This document shows, in pieces, positions 26,584 through 37,822 of a stretch of DNA of 64,000 nucleotides (positions are counted from its first letter, which is position 1; each line of letters begins with the position of its first letter). The translations under genes were made by a program, and so were the position numbers. The DNA lies in the NCBI RefSeq assembly GCF_900109455.1, contig NZ_FOAG01000005.1:124001-188000 (forward strand), read 5' to 3'. The notes below the pieces were generated by a model. It did no database searches. It was not told the DNA's origin and was given only the letters and a program-made list of their open reading frames with translations. This DNA is from Roseovarius azorensis (GTDB lineage: Bacteria > Pseudomonadota > Alphaproteobacteria > Rhodobacterales > Rhodobacteraceae).

Positions 26584-26657
26584 GCGGGTATGGTGAAAAG
26601 GTATCACGAAAGCTTCCCAAGCTTCAGTTACGGGTTCGATTCCCGTTACCCGCTCCA
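26584..26657 (+). tRNA. tRNA-Gly (anticodon CCC)
   Basis: A full cloverleaf can be drawn: acceptor GCGGGTA/TACCCGC, D-stem GTGA/TCAC, anticodon loop TTCCCAA (anticodon CCC, reads GGG), T-arm ACGGG-TTCGATT-CCCGT, discriminator T and an encoded CCA. The outermost anticodon-stem pair (27-43) is A-C, a mismatch. It is convergent with pyrF. Confidence 0.95.
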
Positions 26658-26672
26658 GAGCCTTCCTGAAGA

Positions 26673-27365
26673 TCACCCCCGCAATTCCGCGAGTATCGCC
26701 TGCGCCGCCGCGCGCGGGTCTGCCGCCGCCCAGATCGGCCGTCCGATCACGATGTGATCGGCCCCGCAGGCCACCGCCTCTGCCGGTGTCGCGATCCGCT
26801 TCTGATCGTCGCGCGCCGCGCCAGCGGGCCGCACGCCCGGCGTCACGATCAGCCGCCCTGCCGCCTCGGGCAGGGTCCGGATCATCGCCGCCTCTTGCGG
26901 GCTGGCGATAACCCCGTGCGCCCCGGCCTCGAACGCCCGCCCCGCACGTTCCGTCACCAGATCGGGCAGATCGCCCGGCTTGATCAACCCGGCATCCAGA
27001 TCCGAGCGGTCCAGCGAGGTCAGGATCGTCACCGCGAGGATTTTCAGCGGCTTGCCCGCCGCACCCTCCCTCGCCGCCCGCACGACATGCGGATCCCCAT
27101 GCACGGTCAGGAAATCGAGATCATATTGCGCCAGCCCGCGCACCGCGTTCTCGATCGTGGCGCCGATGTCAAACAGCTTCATATCAAGAAAGATACGCTT
27201 GCCATGCTCCTGCTTGAGCTCATTGGCGAGTGCCAGACCGCCGCCCGTCAGCATCCCCAGCCCGATCTTGTAAAACGATACGGCCTCGCCCAGACTCTCG
27301 GCCAGTCGCAAGCCTTCGAGCGCATTGGGCAAATCGAGGGCGACGATCAGGCGGTCATCGGGCAT
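26673..27365 (-). CDS. pyrF: Orotidine 5'-phosphate decarboxylase
   Basis: Last step of de novo UMP synthesis. 230 residues from the second of two nearby ATGs, chosen because it has GAGAG at a suitable distance. Key residues are 'LIVALDLPNALEGL' (6-19), 'FYKIGLGML' with the active-site lysine 33, and the catalytic 'DMKLFDI' array D61-K63-D66. The phosphate-binding end 'VTPGVRPAGAARDDQKRIATPAEA' and 'DHIVIGRPIWAA' are intact. pyrD is 8 kb away, so the pyrimidine genes are dispersed. Confidence 0.97.
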   Translation of the reverse strand: MPDDRLIVALDLPNALEGLRLAESLGEAVSFYKIGLGMLTGGGLALANELKQEHGKRIFLDMKLFDIGATIENAVRGLAQYDLDFLTVHGDPHVVRAAREGAAGKPLKILAVTILTSLDRSDLDAGLIKPGDLPDLVTERAGRAFEAGAHGVIASPQEAAMIRTLPEAAGRLIVTPGVRPAGAARDDQKRIATPAEAVACGADHIVIGRPIWAAADPRAAAQAILAELRG

Positions 27366-27533
27366 GGGGCGCATCTCTCATGGCATGTTCCGCGCCCTTG
27401 TCGCGGCGCGCGCGTGCCCCGTCAAGCCCCTCCGGCCATCACACGGCCAGACCCTTGCCGCCATACCTGTCAACGCCCGCGCCGGGCTGTTTCACGAAAA
27501 CCCGCCTCTTTTGTGATAATCTTGGCCATCCGT

Positions 27534-27562
27534 CTTGAACCTCACAGGATCGTTGCCCATGT
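27534..27562 (+). promoter_or_regulatory. Predicted sigma-32 (RpoH) promoter of clpB
   Basis: CTTGAA (27534-27539), 16 bases, then CCCATGT (27556-27562), close to the heat-shock consensus CTTGAA/CCCATnT. It lies ~80 bases before the clpB ATG. The hsp20 gene at 34.2-34.7 kb has the same arrangement with the same spacer. Confidence 0.8.
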
Positions 27563-27642
27563 CTGCTCCAAGGGTCCCGACCGCCGCATGCCTAATGCTG
27601 GGTGCGCAACTGGGATGACGCTTGTAAAAAGGAGAAATACCC

Positions 27643-30261
<2,619 letters not shown>

Positions 30262-30270
30262 TGCGGCAGG

Positions 30271-30297
30271 CGCCCCCCGATTGCCGGGGGGCGTTTT
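30271..30297 (+). terminator. Intrinsic terminator of clpB
   Basis: CGCCCCCC (30271-30278) pairs with GGGGGGCG (30286-30293) around a 7-base loop, followed by TTTT at 30294-30297. It is 9 bases after the clpB stop. Confidence 0.92.
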
Positions 30298-30465
30298 ATC
30301 TCGGGCGGCGATTCTGGGGGACCGACCCAAAGGCTGGATGCCGTCCGGTTGCGAACGAAACATTCCGGAGAGCGGCCGCGCAGCACCTGTCCGCCGGGTG
30401 TACGCTGAAGCGCGCATCTGTGTACGGCCTCAACGTCCGCTCAAACCCCCGAACCAACACCTCCC

Positions 30466-31254
30466 CTACCCCAGCAACTGCGCCGTCATCCGGCTGTCGG
30501 GGTCGTCCAGCGCTTCGATAACGTCGAAATGATGCCGCCCCCCGGCCACCTCGTGACCCGCGCCCCACGCCTCGGCCAGCCACCGCGCCTGATCCAGGAA
30601 AGCCGGCCGCTCCCCACTGCCCACCCAGACCGTGACCGGCACCGGCAGGGGGCGCATCAGCACCGGGCTTTCGGCCTCGGCGGTGGCCAGGTCCAGCCTT
30701 AACTGTTCATTCATCGAGGTCTCCAGCAGCGGTCGCAGATCCGAGACCGGCGAGATCGGCATGACATGATGCAGCCGCGCCGCCACGTCGCTGGGCAGAA
30801 CCCCCGCCACCGCCATGCGCGCCACCAGATGCCCGCCCGCCGAATGTCCGGCCAGCGCGACCGGCCCTTCGATCCGCTCTGCCGCTACGGTCACGGCGCG
30901 CGCAACCTGCCGGGTGATATCTGCGATCCGCACCTCCGGGCACAGATCATAGGACGGCATCGCCACCGCCCAGCCCCGCCCGAGCGGCCCCTCGGCCAGA
31001 TGTGACCAGAACGACCGGTCGAACCGCAACCAGTAACCACCATGCACAAAGACGCAGAGTCCGCGCGCCGCGCCCTTCGGATGGAACAGATCCATCGCCT
31101 GCCGCGCGCTCTGCCCATAGGCGATCCCGATCTCTGCCCGGCGCTCGTCCAGCAACCGCGCGCGAAACGCCTCGGCCGCGACCGTCCAGCGTGCCGGATA
31201 CTGCGCACCGCCCGGAATATAGGGGACATTGGCATAGGCATCGTCCAGTTCCAC
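30466..31254 (-). CDS. Alpha/beta hydrolase, kynurenine-formamidase-like
   Basis: 262 residues with the oxyanion motif 'VFVHGGYW' (~68-75) typical of the eukaryote-type arylformamidases, the nucleophile elbow 'LAGHSAGGHL' and a late histidine in 'GGRHHFDVIEAL'. An acidic residue in 'VGSGERPAFLDQA' is the likely third triad member. This family hydrolyses N-formylkynurenine in some organisms, but no tryptophan-catabolism genes are adjacent, so the substrate is uncertain. It is divergent from the downstream aldehyde dehydrogenase gene. Confidence 0.8.
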   Translation of the reverse strand: MELDDAYANVPYIPGGAQYPARWTVAAEAFRARLLDERRAEIGIAYGQSARQAMDLFHPKGAARGLCVFVHGGYWLRFDRSFWSHLAEGPLGRGWAVAMPSYDLCPEVRIADITRQVARAVTVAAERIEGPVALAGHSAGGHLVARMAVAGVLPSDVAARLHHVMPISPVSDLRPLLETSMNEQLRLDLATAEAESPVLMRPLPVPVTVWVGSGERPAFLDQARWLAEAWGAGHEVAGGRHHFDVIEALDDPDSRMTAQLLG

Positions 31255-31344
31255 GGCGCATTCTCCCTTATCTGGCCCTAGACATTCCTAGCCCAAGCTG
31301 CTTTGCCTTTGCGAGACCAAAAGACATCGCGCAAGGGGAATACC

Positions 31345-32823
31345 ATGACCATGACCAAGACCGATCTGAAATCCATGCTCAGGGATCCGAGCCTGCTGTG
31401 CGAACGGGCTTATGTCGGCGGCGAATGGGTGGATGGCGACAATGGCACGTTTGAGGTAACGAACCCCGCGCGCGGCGATGTGATCGCCCATGTCGCCGAT
31501 CTGAGCCGCGCACAGGTCGCCCGTGCCATCGCCAGCGCCGAGGCGGCGCAAAAGGAGTGGGCGAAATGGACCGGCAAGGAACGCGCCGCCGTGCTGCGCC
31601 GGTTCTTTGACCTGATGATGGAAAACCAGCACGATCTGGGCGTGATCCTGACCGCCGAACAGGGCAAACCGCTGGCCGAGGCCAAGGGCGAGGTGGCCTA
31701 TGGCGCGTCCTTCATCGAATTTTTCGGCGAAGAGGCCAAGCGCATTTATGGCGAGACGATCCCCGGCCATCAACGCGACAAGCGGATCACCGTGATCAAG
31801 CAGCCGATCGGCGTCGTGGCCTCAATCACGCCGTGGAATTTCCCCAACGCGATGATCACCCGCAAGGCCGCCCCGGCGCTGGCGGCGGGCTGTGCCTTTG
31901 TCGGGCGTCCGGCGACCGAAACACCACTCTCGGCCACGGTGATGGGGCTGCTGGCCGAACGTGCCGGGATTCCGGCGGGGGTGTTCAACATCGTCACCTC
32001 CTCGCGCGCCTCAGAGATCGGCAAGGAATTCTGCGAGAACCCGGCGGTGCGCAAGATCACCTTTACCGGCTCGACCGAGGTGGGCCGCATCCTGCTCCGG
32101 CAAGCTGCGGATCAGGTCATGAAATGCTCGATGGAACTGGGTGGCAACGCGCCCTTCATCGTGTTCGACGATGCCGATCTCGATGCCGCCGTCGAAGGCG
32201 CGATACTGTGCAAGTTCCGCAACAACGGCCAGACCTGTGTCTGCGCCAACCGCATCTATGTGCAATCGGGGGTCTATGACGCCTTTGCCGCCAAGCTCAA
32301 GGCGGCTGTGGAAAAACTCAGGATGGGCGACGGGATGGAGGAGGGCGTCGCGCTCGGCCCGCTGATCAACGCCGATGCCATCACCAAGGTGCAGGAACAT
32401 GTGGCCGACGCCACGGCCAAGGGGGCCAAGGTCATCCTGGGCGGCGGAGAGCCCACGCAGGGCGCGGGCTATTTCCTGCCCCCCACCATCGTCACCGGCT
32501 GCACGCAGGACATGGCCTTTGCCACCGACGAGACATTCGGCCCGCTTGCCCCGCTCTTCAGGTTCGAGACCGAGGATGACGTGATCGTCATGGCCAATGA
32601 CACGATCTTTGGCCTCGCCAGCTATTTCTACGCCAAGGATCTCAGCCGCGTCTACAAGGTGGCCGAGGCGCTGGAATACGGAATCGTCGGCATCAATACC
32701 GGCATCATCTCAACCGAGGTGGCGCCGTTCGGCGGAGTCAAGCAATCAGGGCTCGGCCGCGAGGGCAGCCATCACGGAATCGAAGAGTTCATGGAGATGA
32801 AATACATCTGCATGAGCGTCTGA
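31345..32823 (+). CDS. gabD: NAD(P)-dependent succinate-semialdehyde dehydrogenase-type aldehyde dehydrogenase
   Basis: 492 residues of the ALDH superfamily. The catalytic cysteine is C298 in 'NNGQTCVCANR' and the general base is E264 in 'SMELGGNAPF'. 'TPWNFPNAMITRKAAPALAAGC' and 'EVAPFGGVKQSGLGREGSHHGIEEFMEMKYICM' match succinate-semialdehyde/glutarate-semialdehyde dehydrogenases best. The ATG at 31345 follows AAGGGGAA. No gabT is next to it, so GABA catabolism is plausible rather than proven. Confidence 0.88.
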   Translation: MTMTKTDLKSMLRDPSLLCERAYVGGEWVDGDNGTFEVTNPARGDVIAHVADLSRAQVARAIASAEAAQKEWAKWTGKERAAVLRRFFDLMMENQHDLGVILTAEQGKPLAEAKGEVAYGASFIEFFGEEAKRIYGETIPGHQRDKRITVIKQPIGVVASITPWNFPNAMITRKAAPALAAGCAFVGRPATETPLSATVMGLLAERAGIPAGVFNIVTSSRASEIGKEFCENPAVRKITFTGSTEVGRILLRQAADQVMKCSMELGGNAPFIVFDDADLDAAVEGAILCKFRNNGQTCVCANRIYVQSGVYDAFAAKLKAAVEKLRMGDGMEEGVALGPLINADAITKVQEHVADATAKGAKVILGGGEPTQGAGYFLPPTIVTGCTQDMAFATDETFGPLAPLFRFETEDDVIVMANDTIFGLASYFYAKDLSRVYKVAEALEYGIVGINTGIISTEVAPFGGVKQSGLGREGSHHGIEEFMEMKYICMSV

Positions 32824-32896
32824 CATTGAAGGGTCGACCACGGGCGGGGTAGCGGCTAGGATGCCGCCAGACCCGACTTGACAAAGGAGGCAGCCG

Positions 32897-34138
32897 ATGC
32901 CCCGCTCCGTCATTCTGGCTGGTGTTCTGGCCTTTGCATCTCCGCTACCAGCACCGGCGCAGGAGGACGGCACACGCAGCATTTCGGGTGGTGTCGGCTA
33001 TATGCAGCGCATCGCCCTGCCACCCGAGGCCCGCGCCACCGTGATCGTCGAAGGACGCTTTGGCAGCCGCCTGGGACAGACCACGGTTGACGCCGACGGC
33101 CAGCAGGTGCCGCTGCCCTTTGAACTGCGGGTGCCAGAGGATCTCGCCGGACAGCTGAGCGCGGTGATCCGGGTACACGGACAGCCGCGCTGGATCCTGC
33201 AGAATGTGAGCATCGGCGCGGGGACCGGTCCGGTCGATCTGCACGAACTGATCCTCGAGCCGGTGACGCCCATGGCCTTTGCGACAGAGTTCGTCTGCGG
33301 CGATGTGACCGTCTCGGTCGGCGTTCTGGGCGCAGAGATGGTGCTGCGCGCCGAGGGACGGGATATCCCGCTGATGCAGGTCGAGGCGGCGTCGGGCGCG
33401 CGCTATCAAGGCGTCAGGGATCCCGAAACCGAAGTCTGGAACAAGGGCGACAACGCCACGATCCGTCTGGAGGGGCGCAATTTGCCGGACTGCCTCCGGG
33501 CGGTTCCGCCGGAAGAGGCCCCGTATCGCGCGCGCGGCAACGAACCGGGCTGGATGGTGGTTCTGGCGGAACAGGCCGCCGAGATCACGGCCGATTACGG
33601 TGAGATCACCCATAACGTGCCGCGCCCCGGCGTGCAGGCGATTCCCGGCGCCTATCTGTTTGACATGCCCGCAGTGCCTGCCCGCCTGACCATCCGCGAG
33701 ACGCTCTGCCGGGATGACGCTACCGGCATGCCCTATCCCGACAGCGCCGAGCTTGCGCTCGACGACCGGGTGCTGCGCGGCTGCGGCGGTGATCCGGCGG
33801 ATCTTCTGATCGGACCGGCATGGCAGGTCACAGCACTCGGGCAGGCCGAACTGGTCGAACCCGAACGGCTCTCGCTCAACTTCATCACCCCCGGTCGCGT
33901 CGCGGGCAGCAGCGGCTGCAACCGGCTGGTGGGCGGCTTCACCCTGACCGGCGAGGGGCTTCAGTTCGGCGCGATGGGCAGCACCCTGATGGCCTGCCCC
34001 GAACCACTGATGGAACAGGAACGCCGGATGCTCGACGCCCTCGAACAGATAACGCGGTTCGACATCTCAGAGGATGGCGCATTGCAACTGATCGGCGGCG
34101 ATCACGACGCGGTGCTGATCGAAGCGCGCCGCCCCTGA
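32897..34138 (+). CDS. Periplasmic multidomain protein: YbaY-like, MliC-like, 'ARGNEPGW' and META domains
   Basis: 413 residues with a signal peptide (~1-22). Four envelope-type modules can be read. Residues ~28-120 are YbaY-like ('GYMQRIALPPEARATVIVEG', 'FELRVP'). Residues ~130-200 are a lysozyme-inhibitor MliC-like unit ('FVCGDVTVSV', 'EVWNKGDNATIRLEG...DC'). Residues ~210-300 contain 'YRARGNEPGWMV', as in NlpE/YPFx-type proteins. Residues ~305-410 form a META/HslJ domain ('GRVAGSSGCNRLVGGFTLTGEGLQFGAMGSTLMACPEPLMEQE'). The combination suggests envelope stress or lysozyme defence. This is family knowledge applied by eye. Confidence 0.78.
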   Translation: MPRSVILAGVLAFASPLPAPAQEDGTRSISGGVGYMQRIALPPEARATVIVEGRFGSRLGQTTVDADGQQVPLPFELRVPEDLAGQLSAVIRVHGQPRWILQNVSIGAGTGPVDLHELILEPVTPMAFATEFVCGDVTVSVGVLGAEMVLRAEGRDIPLMQVEAASGARYQGVRDPETEVWNKGDNATIRLEGRNLPDCLRAVPPEEAPYRARGNEPGWMVVLAEQAAEITADYGEITHNVPRPGVQAIPGAYLFDMPAVPARLTIRETLCRDDATGMPYPDSAELALDDRVLRGCGGDPADLLIGPAWQVTALGQAELVEPERLSLNFITPGRVAGSSGCNRLVGGFTLTGEGLQFGAMGSTLMACPEPLMEQERRMLDALEQITRFDISEDGALQLIGGDHDAVLIEARRP

Positions 34139-34143
34139 CATGC

Positions 34144-34172
34144 AAAAACCCGGCCAGAGGGGTCTGGCCGGG
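34144..34172 (-). terminator. Intrinsic terminator of the hsp20 gene
   Basis: CCCGGCCAGA (34149-34158) pairs with the complementary arm ending at 34172. On the minus strand the hairpin is followed by TTTTT (34148-34144). It sits between the convergent META-protein and hsp20 genes. Confidence 0.88.
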
Positions 34173-34195
34173 CCATCACGCCGCGTCGGGCAGGG

Positions 34196-34663
34196 TCAGT
34201 TGACCTTTTGGGCCTCGACCACGTCCTTGTTCACGGCCTCGCCGCTGGCAATCGCGATGCGGCGAGGTTTCAGTGCCTCAGGCACCTCGCGCATCAGGTC
34301 GATATGCAGCATGCCGTCCGCATGGCTGGCCCCGGTCACGCGCACATGATCGGCCAACTGAAAGCGGCGCTCGAACGCGCGGGTGGCGATGCCGCGATGC
34401 AGATAGGTGCGGTCGCCGTCTTCCTCGGCCTTGGTCGCCGAAACCACGACAGCGCCATCCTTCACCTCGACATTCAGATCGTCCGCGGCAAAGCCCGCGA
34501 CGGCAATCGAGATCCGATAGGCGTCATCGGCGGTTTTCTCGATATTGTAGGGTGGATAGGTCGGGTGGGTCACATCGCTGGCCATCACCCGGTCCAGAAG
34601 GTCGGCGATCTGGTCAAAGCCGACGGTTGCACGGTAAAGCGGTGCAAGGTCAAAGTTACGCAT
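34196..34663 (-). CDS. Small heat-shock protein (Hsp20/IbpA family)
   Basis: 155 residues: a short variable N-terminus ('MRNFDLAPLYRATVGFDQIADLLDR'), the alpha-crystallin domain from about residue 37 ('YNIEKTADDAYRISIAVAGFAADDLNVEV', 'YLHRGIATRAFERRFQLADHVRV', 'GASHADGMLHIDLMREVPEALKPRRI') and a short tail. It is an ATP-independent holdase that hands clients to ClpB/DnaK. The ribosome site is AGGATG-like. A heat-shock promoter with the same 16-base spacer as that of clpB lies ~100 bases upstream, and a strong terminator follows. Confidence 0.95.
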   Translation of the reverse strand: MRNFDLAPLYRATVGFDQIADLLDRVMASDVTHPTYPPYNIEKTADDAYRISIAVAGFAADDLNVEVKDGAVVVSATKAEEDGDRTYLHRGIATRAFERRFQLADHVRVTGASHADGMLHIDLMREVPEALKPRRIAIASGEAVNKDVVEAQKVN

Positions 34664-34760
34664 GGGTCATCCTCCGTTGAGCGATACCTGATGTCATGCC
34701 TTCCCGTCCGGGACAGGCGTCGTCATGTCCGGCCCGATTTGCGGCGCCGGAACGATGCTG

Positions 34761-34789
34761 ATGTGGGAAGCGTGCCGCGCGCTGTCAAG
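34761..34789 (-). promoter_or_regulatory. Predicted sigma-32 (RpoH) promoter of hsp20
   Basis: On the minus strand CTTGAC (34789-34784), 16 bases, then CCCACAT (34767-34761). The geometry is identical to the clpB promoter at 27534-27562. It lies just past the stop of the protease gene and ~98 bases before the hsp20 ATG. Confidence 0.78.
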
Positions 34790-34801
34790 ACCGGCGACGC
34801 C

Positions 34802-35620
34802 TCAGGGCCGGGCGAATTTCGCACCCGAGGCGCGCGCGCCGTCACCGGCCTGCGACCGGCGAAATCCGGTGCCGGCGGCGGGTGCTGTCTGCATGACGCG
34901 CAGATCACGCTTGAGGTCGTCGACCAGCGCGGGCAGGTCCATGCCGATCGCGATCTTGTCATCCGCCTGCCAGTTGCCACCGCTGACCAGCGACAGGATC
35001 CGCGCGCGTCCGCCCTCACGGACAAAGACCGGCGCGCCGGAGGATCCGAAGATCACGTTGCAATCGAACGCCATCAGGCCCTCGGCCCGCCACAGCAGGC
35101 CGCAATCGCGCTGCCACGAGGGGGCGCTGTCGCGGTTCTGGCCATAGGACACCACGCTGACACGCTGTCCGGCGCGCGGACTTTCGTGCAGGCGAAAGGG
35201 GGCCGCCAGCGCGCTCTGGATCGGCATGGCGAGTTCCAGCAGGGCGGCATCCTGCCGGACATTGTCGGCGCTCATCCCAGCGCCCGGATCATAGCCGCGC
35301 GCCGCGGCATAACGGATGACCTGCGACTCGGCGATCGCTACCCCGTCGCGCAGCCCGGACCTGAACCGGAGCATCTCGACGGGCAATGATTGTCCGGCAG
35401 GGTCATAGAGGCAGTGCGCGGCAGTCAGCACCTGATCGGGCGCGATGAGAACGCCGGTGCAGAAACCCGACGCGCCGATATCGACGCGGCCCACCGCCTC
35501 CCAGCCAAAAAGATCGTCGCGATCGGTCAGCCGGATCAGTCCGCTGGGTTCGGCCAGAGCCACCCCGCCGGTCGCCACGCAGAGGCCAAACGCAATCAGG
35601 ATATGCCGCAGCCCGGTCAT
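34802..35620 (-). CDS. Secreted trypsin-like serine protease (second of a tandem pair)
   Basis: 272 residues. Signal peptide ~1-23, then a trypsin/V8-like fold with catalytic H69 ('LTAAHC'), D124 ('RQDAALLEL') and S194 ('FGSSGAPVF'). It shares layout with the upstream paralog, including 'GFCTG', 'AHCLYD', 'VSYG' and a C-terminal tail ending GAKFARP. The start overlaps the upstream gene's stop by 4 bases (ATGA). It is probably periplasmic or secreted; the substrate is unknown. Confidence 0.9.
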   Translation of the reverse strand: MTGLRHILIAFGLCVATGGVALAEPSGLIRLTDRDDLFGWEAVGRVDIGASGFCTGVLIAPDQVLTAAHCLYDPAGQSLPVEMLRFRSGLRDGVAIAESQVIRYAAARGYDPGAGMSADNVRQDAALLELAMPIQSALAAPFRLHESPRAGQRVSVVSYGQNRDSAPSWQRDCGLLWRAEGLMAFDCNVIFGSSGAPVFVREGGRARILSLVSGGNWQADDKIAIGMDLPALVDDLKRDLRVMQTAPAAGTGFRRSQAGDGARASGAKFARP

Positions 35621-36420
35621 GGCCTGGCGAATTTTGCGCCGGTATCGCGGCGGGCCCCTGCGCTGAACATCGTTGGTGCCGCCTCCTGAAACACGCCCTC
35701 GCCCGCATCGAGCGCGGCGCGCAGCACCAGCAGCGGATCAGTCAGCCGCGTGCCGAGCGACACCTTGCGCCCCTCGACCTCGGCCATGGCCGACACCACC
35801 GAGACGATGCGCGGCACGCCCCCCTCAAAACTGAACACCGGGGCGCCACTCGACCCGAAATCCACGTCGCAGGACATCACCAGAACCTCCTCCTGCCGCG
35901 CCAGCACCTCGCAGATGTTCTGCAGCGATGGCGCCTCGGCGCGATCCTTGCCATAGCTCACGATACCGATCTTCTGACCCTTGCGGGGGCGTTCGTCGGT
36001 GTCGAAATACGTCACGCGGGTGTTGTTGATCGGATGGTGCAGTTCCAGCAGCGCCACATCGTTGCGCACCCGCTCGGCGGTGACGCGATTGTCATAGTCA
36101 TACTCGGGATGGATCACCGCACGGCGGACCGAGCGCGTCGCCGCCGCGCGCCCGTTGCGCCAACCGGCAAGAAATTCGATCCGCGCGGGATCAATCCGCG
36201 CGCCGGTCGTCCGGTCATAGAGACAATGCGCCGCCGTCAGCACCAGATCGGGAGCCACAAGCGCCCCGGTGCAAAACCCGCGCCCGCCAAGATCAAGCCG
36301 CCCCACCGCCTCCCATTGGCGGGCCTCGTCGCCCATGTCGAGACGTTGCAAACGGCTGTCCTGCGCCAGGGCGGGACTTGCCAGAGCGATGGAGCAGACC
36401 AGAGAGATTGTGCGCAGCAT
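35617..36420 (-). CDS. Secreted trypsin-like serine protease (first of a tandem pair)
   Basis: 267 residues with a signal peptide (~1-20, 'MLRTISLVCSIALASPALAQ') and the triad H65 ('LTAAHC'), D121 ('RNDVALLEL') and S191 ('FGSSGAPVF'). It is a diverged tandem paralog of the next gene and is translationally coupled to it. The last seven residues GAKFARP are identical in both proteins although the codons differ. Its promoter probably lies in the short gap after the glcF hairpin. Confidence 0.9.
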   Translation of the reverse strand: MLRTISLVCSIALASPALAQDSRLQRLDMGDEARQWEAVGRLDLGGRGFCTGALVAPDLVLTAAHCLYDRTTGARIDPARIEFLAGWRNGRAAATRSVRRAVIHPEYDYDNRVTAERVRNDVALLELHHPINNTRVTYFDTDERPRKGQKIGIVSYGKDRAEAPSLQNICEVLARQEEVLVMSCDVDFGSSGAPVFSFEGGVPRIVSVVSAMAEVEGRKVSLGTRLTDPLLVLRAALDAGEGVFQEAAPTMFSAGARRDTGAKFARP

Positions 36421-36437
36421 GACGCCTCCGACAGAAT

Positions 36438-36464
36438 AGAACGCCTGTCGTTAACAGGCGTTCT
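36438..36464. terminator. Perfect 11-bp hairpin between glcF and the protease genes
   Basis: AGAACGCCTGT (36438-36448) and its exact complement (36454-36464) flank five bases. It lies 40 bases past the glcF stop and 18 bases before the protease ATG. It lacks a T-run of more than two, so it may be a weak or Rho-assisted terminator, or a regulatory palindrome. Confidence 0.6.
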
Positions 36465-36504
36465 GGGCCAGATTATGGCCATCAGCGCAGGATAGGAACC
36501 CCGG

Positions 36505-37803
36505 TCATACCCTGTGCCCCCGCACCATCGCGGGCGGCTTCGGCCCGCCGGTGGCCCAGTCCAGCAATTCCACCGTATGCACCACCGGAATGCCGGTGCC
36601 CGATCCGATCTGCATCATGCAGCCGATATTTCCCGCCGCGATCACATCCGGGTTCTTCGCCTCCAGCGTGCGCACCTTGCGCGCCTTGAGTTGCCCCGAA
36701 ATCTCCGGCTGCATCAGGTTATAGGTGCCCGCCGAACCACAGCACAGATGGCTGTCGGCGGGCTCTGCCACCGTGAACCCCGCGCGCTTCAGCAGATCCT
36801 TGGGATAGGTCTTTATCTTCTGCCCGTGCTGCAGCGAACATGCGGCGTGATAGGCCACCGTCATCGGCTGCGCGCCACCTTCAGGCAGGTCAAGCTGCAT
36901 CAGCACCTCGCTCACATCCATCGCAATAGCGCTCACCCGCGCGGCATCCCCGGCCAATGCCTCATGCCGGAACATGTAACCGTAATCCTTGACGGTCGTG
37001 CCGCAGCCGCTGGTGTTGATGACGATGGCGTCAAGGCCTCCCTGATCCATCTCGCGTGTCCAGGCGCGGATGTTCCTTGCCGCCGTCACATGACTCTCTG
37101 CGGTCTTGCCCATGTGATGCGTAAGCGCGCCGCAACAGCCCGCACCCTCGGCTACCACCACCTCGCAACCCAGCCGCGTCAAAAGCCGGATCGTGGCATC
37201 GTTGATATCCGTGTTCAGCGCCCGCTGCGCGCAGCCGGTCATCAGCGCCACCCGCTTGCGACGCGGCCCCACCGGCGCAAAGCTCTGCGGGTCGTCATTA
37301 CGGCTGACCGGCGGTATATACCTTGGTGCCATCTCCAGCATCGCGCGCAACCGCGCATCGGGCATCAGCCACGCGAACGGCCGCCCGATCCTGGCACCCA
37401 GCAATGCCACCCGGAACCGCATCGGATAGGGCAGGATGCGCGCCAGTATCCAGCGCAGTGCGCGGTCGCCAAATGGCCGCCTGTAGCGTTCCTCGATATA
37501 TTCGCGCGCCTGATCGACCAGATGCATGTAATGCACCCCCGACGGACAGGTCGTCATGCAGGCCAGACAGCTCAGACAGCGGTCGATATGCTTGACCGTT
37601 TTCTCATCCGGCACGCGGTCATTCTCCAGCATGTCCTTGATCAGATAGATACGCCCCCGCGGGCTGTCCAGCTCATCGCCCAGAACCTGATAGGTCGGGC
37701 AGGTCGCGGTGCAGAATCCGCAATGCACACAGGATCGCAGGATCTCATTGGCGCGCGCGATCTTGGGATTTGCAAGCTGCTCGGCGGTGAACTCGGTTTT
37801 CAT
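36505..37803 (-). CDS. glcF: Glycolate oxidase iron-sulfur subunit
   Basis: 432 residues. Two ferredoxin-type cysteine clusters bind [4Fe-4S]: C25/C28/C31/C35 ('CVHCGFCTATCP') and C76/C79/C82/C86 ('CLSCLACMTTCP'). Two CCG domains follow ('GCCGALTHHMG', 'HAACSLQHGQ', 'LCCGSAGTYN'). With GlcD and GlcE it forms the membrane-linked glycolate dehydrogenase that oxidises glycolate to glyoxylate. It is last in the glcDEF operon, 19 bases after glcE. Confidence 0.96.
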   Translation of the reverse strand: MKTEFTAEQLANPKIARANEILRSCVHCGFCTATCPTYQVLGDELDSPRGRIYLIKDMLENDRVPDEKTVKHIDRCLSCLACMTTCPSGVHYMHLVDQAREYIEERYRRPFGDRALRWILARILPYPMRFRVALLGARIGRPFAWLMPDARLRAMLEMAPRYIPPVSRNDDPQSFAPVGPRRKRVALMTGCAQRALNTDINDATIRLLTRLGCEVVVAEGAGCCGALTHHMGKTAESHVTAARNIRAWTREMDQGGLDAIVINTSGCGTTVKDYGYMFRHEALAGDAARVSAIAMDVSEVLMQLDLPEGGAQPMTVAYHAACSLQHGQKIKTYPKDLLKRAGFTVAEPADSHLCCGSAGTYNLMQPEISGQLKARKVRTLEAKNPDVIAAGNIGCMMQIGSGTGIPVVHTVELLDWATGGPKPPAMVRGHRV

Positions 37804-37822
37804 CTGTCTCTGCTCCCGCCGC

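Noticed and set aside
30411-30436. Possible short intergenic repeat 'acggcctcaacg' shared with 41683-41694, with a weaker match near 60788
   Set aside because: A 12-base match is expected by chance many times in 64 kb of GC-rich DNA, and flanking bases do not align.
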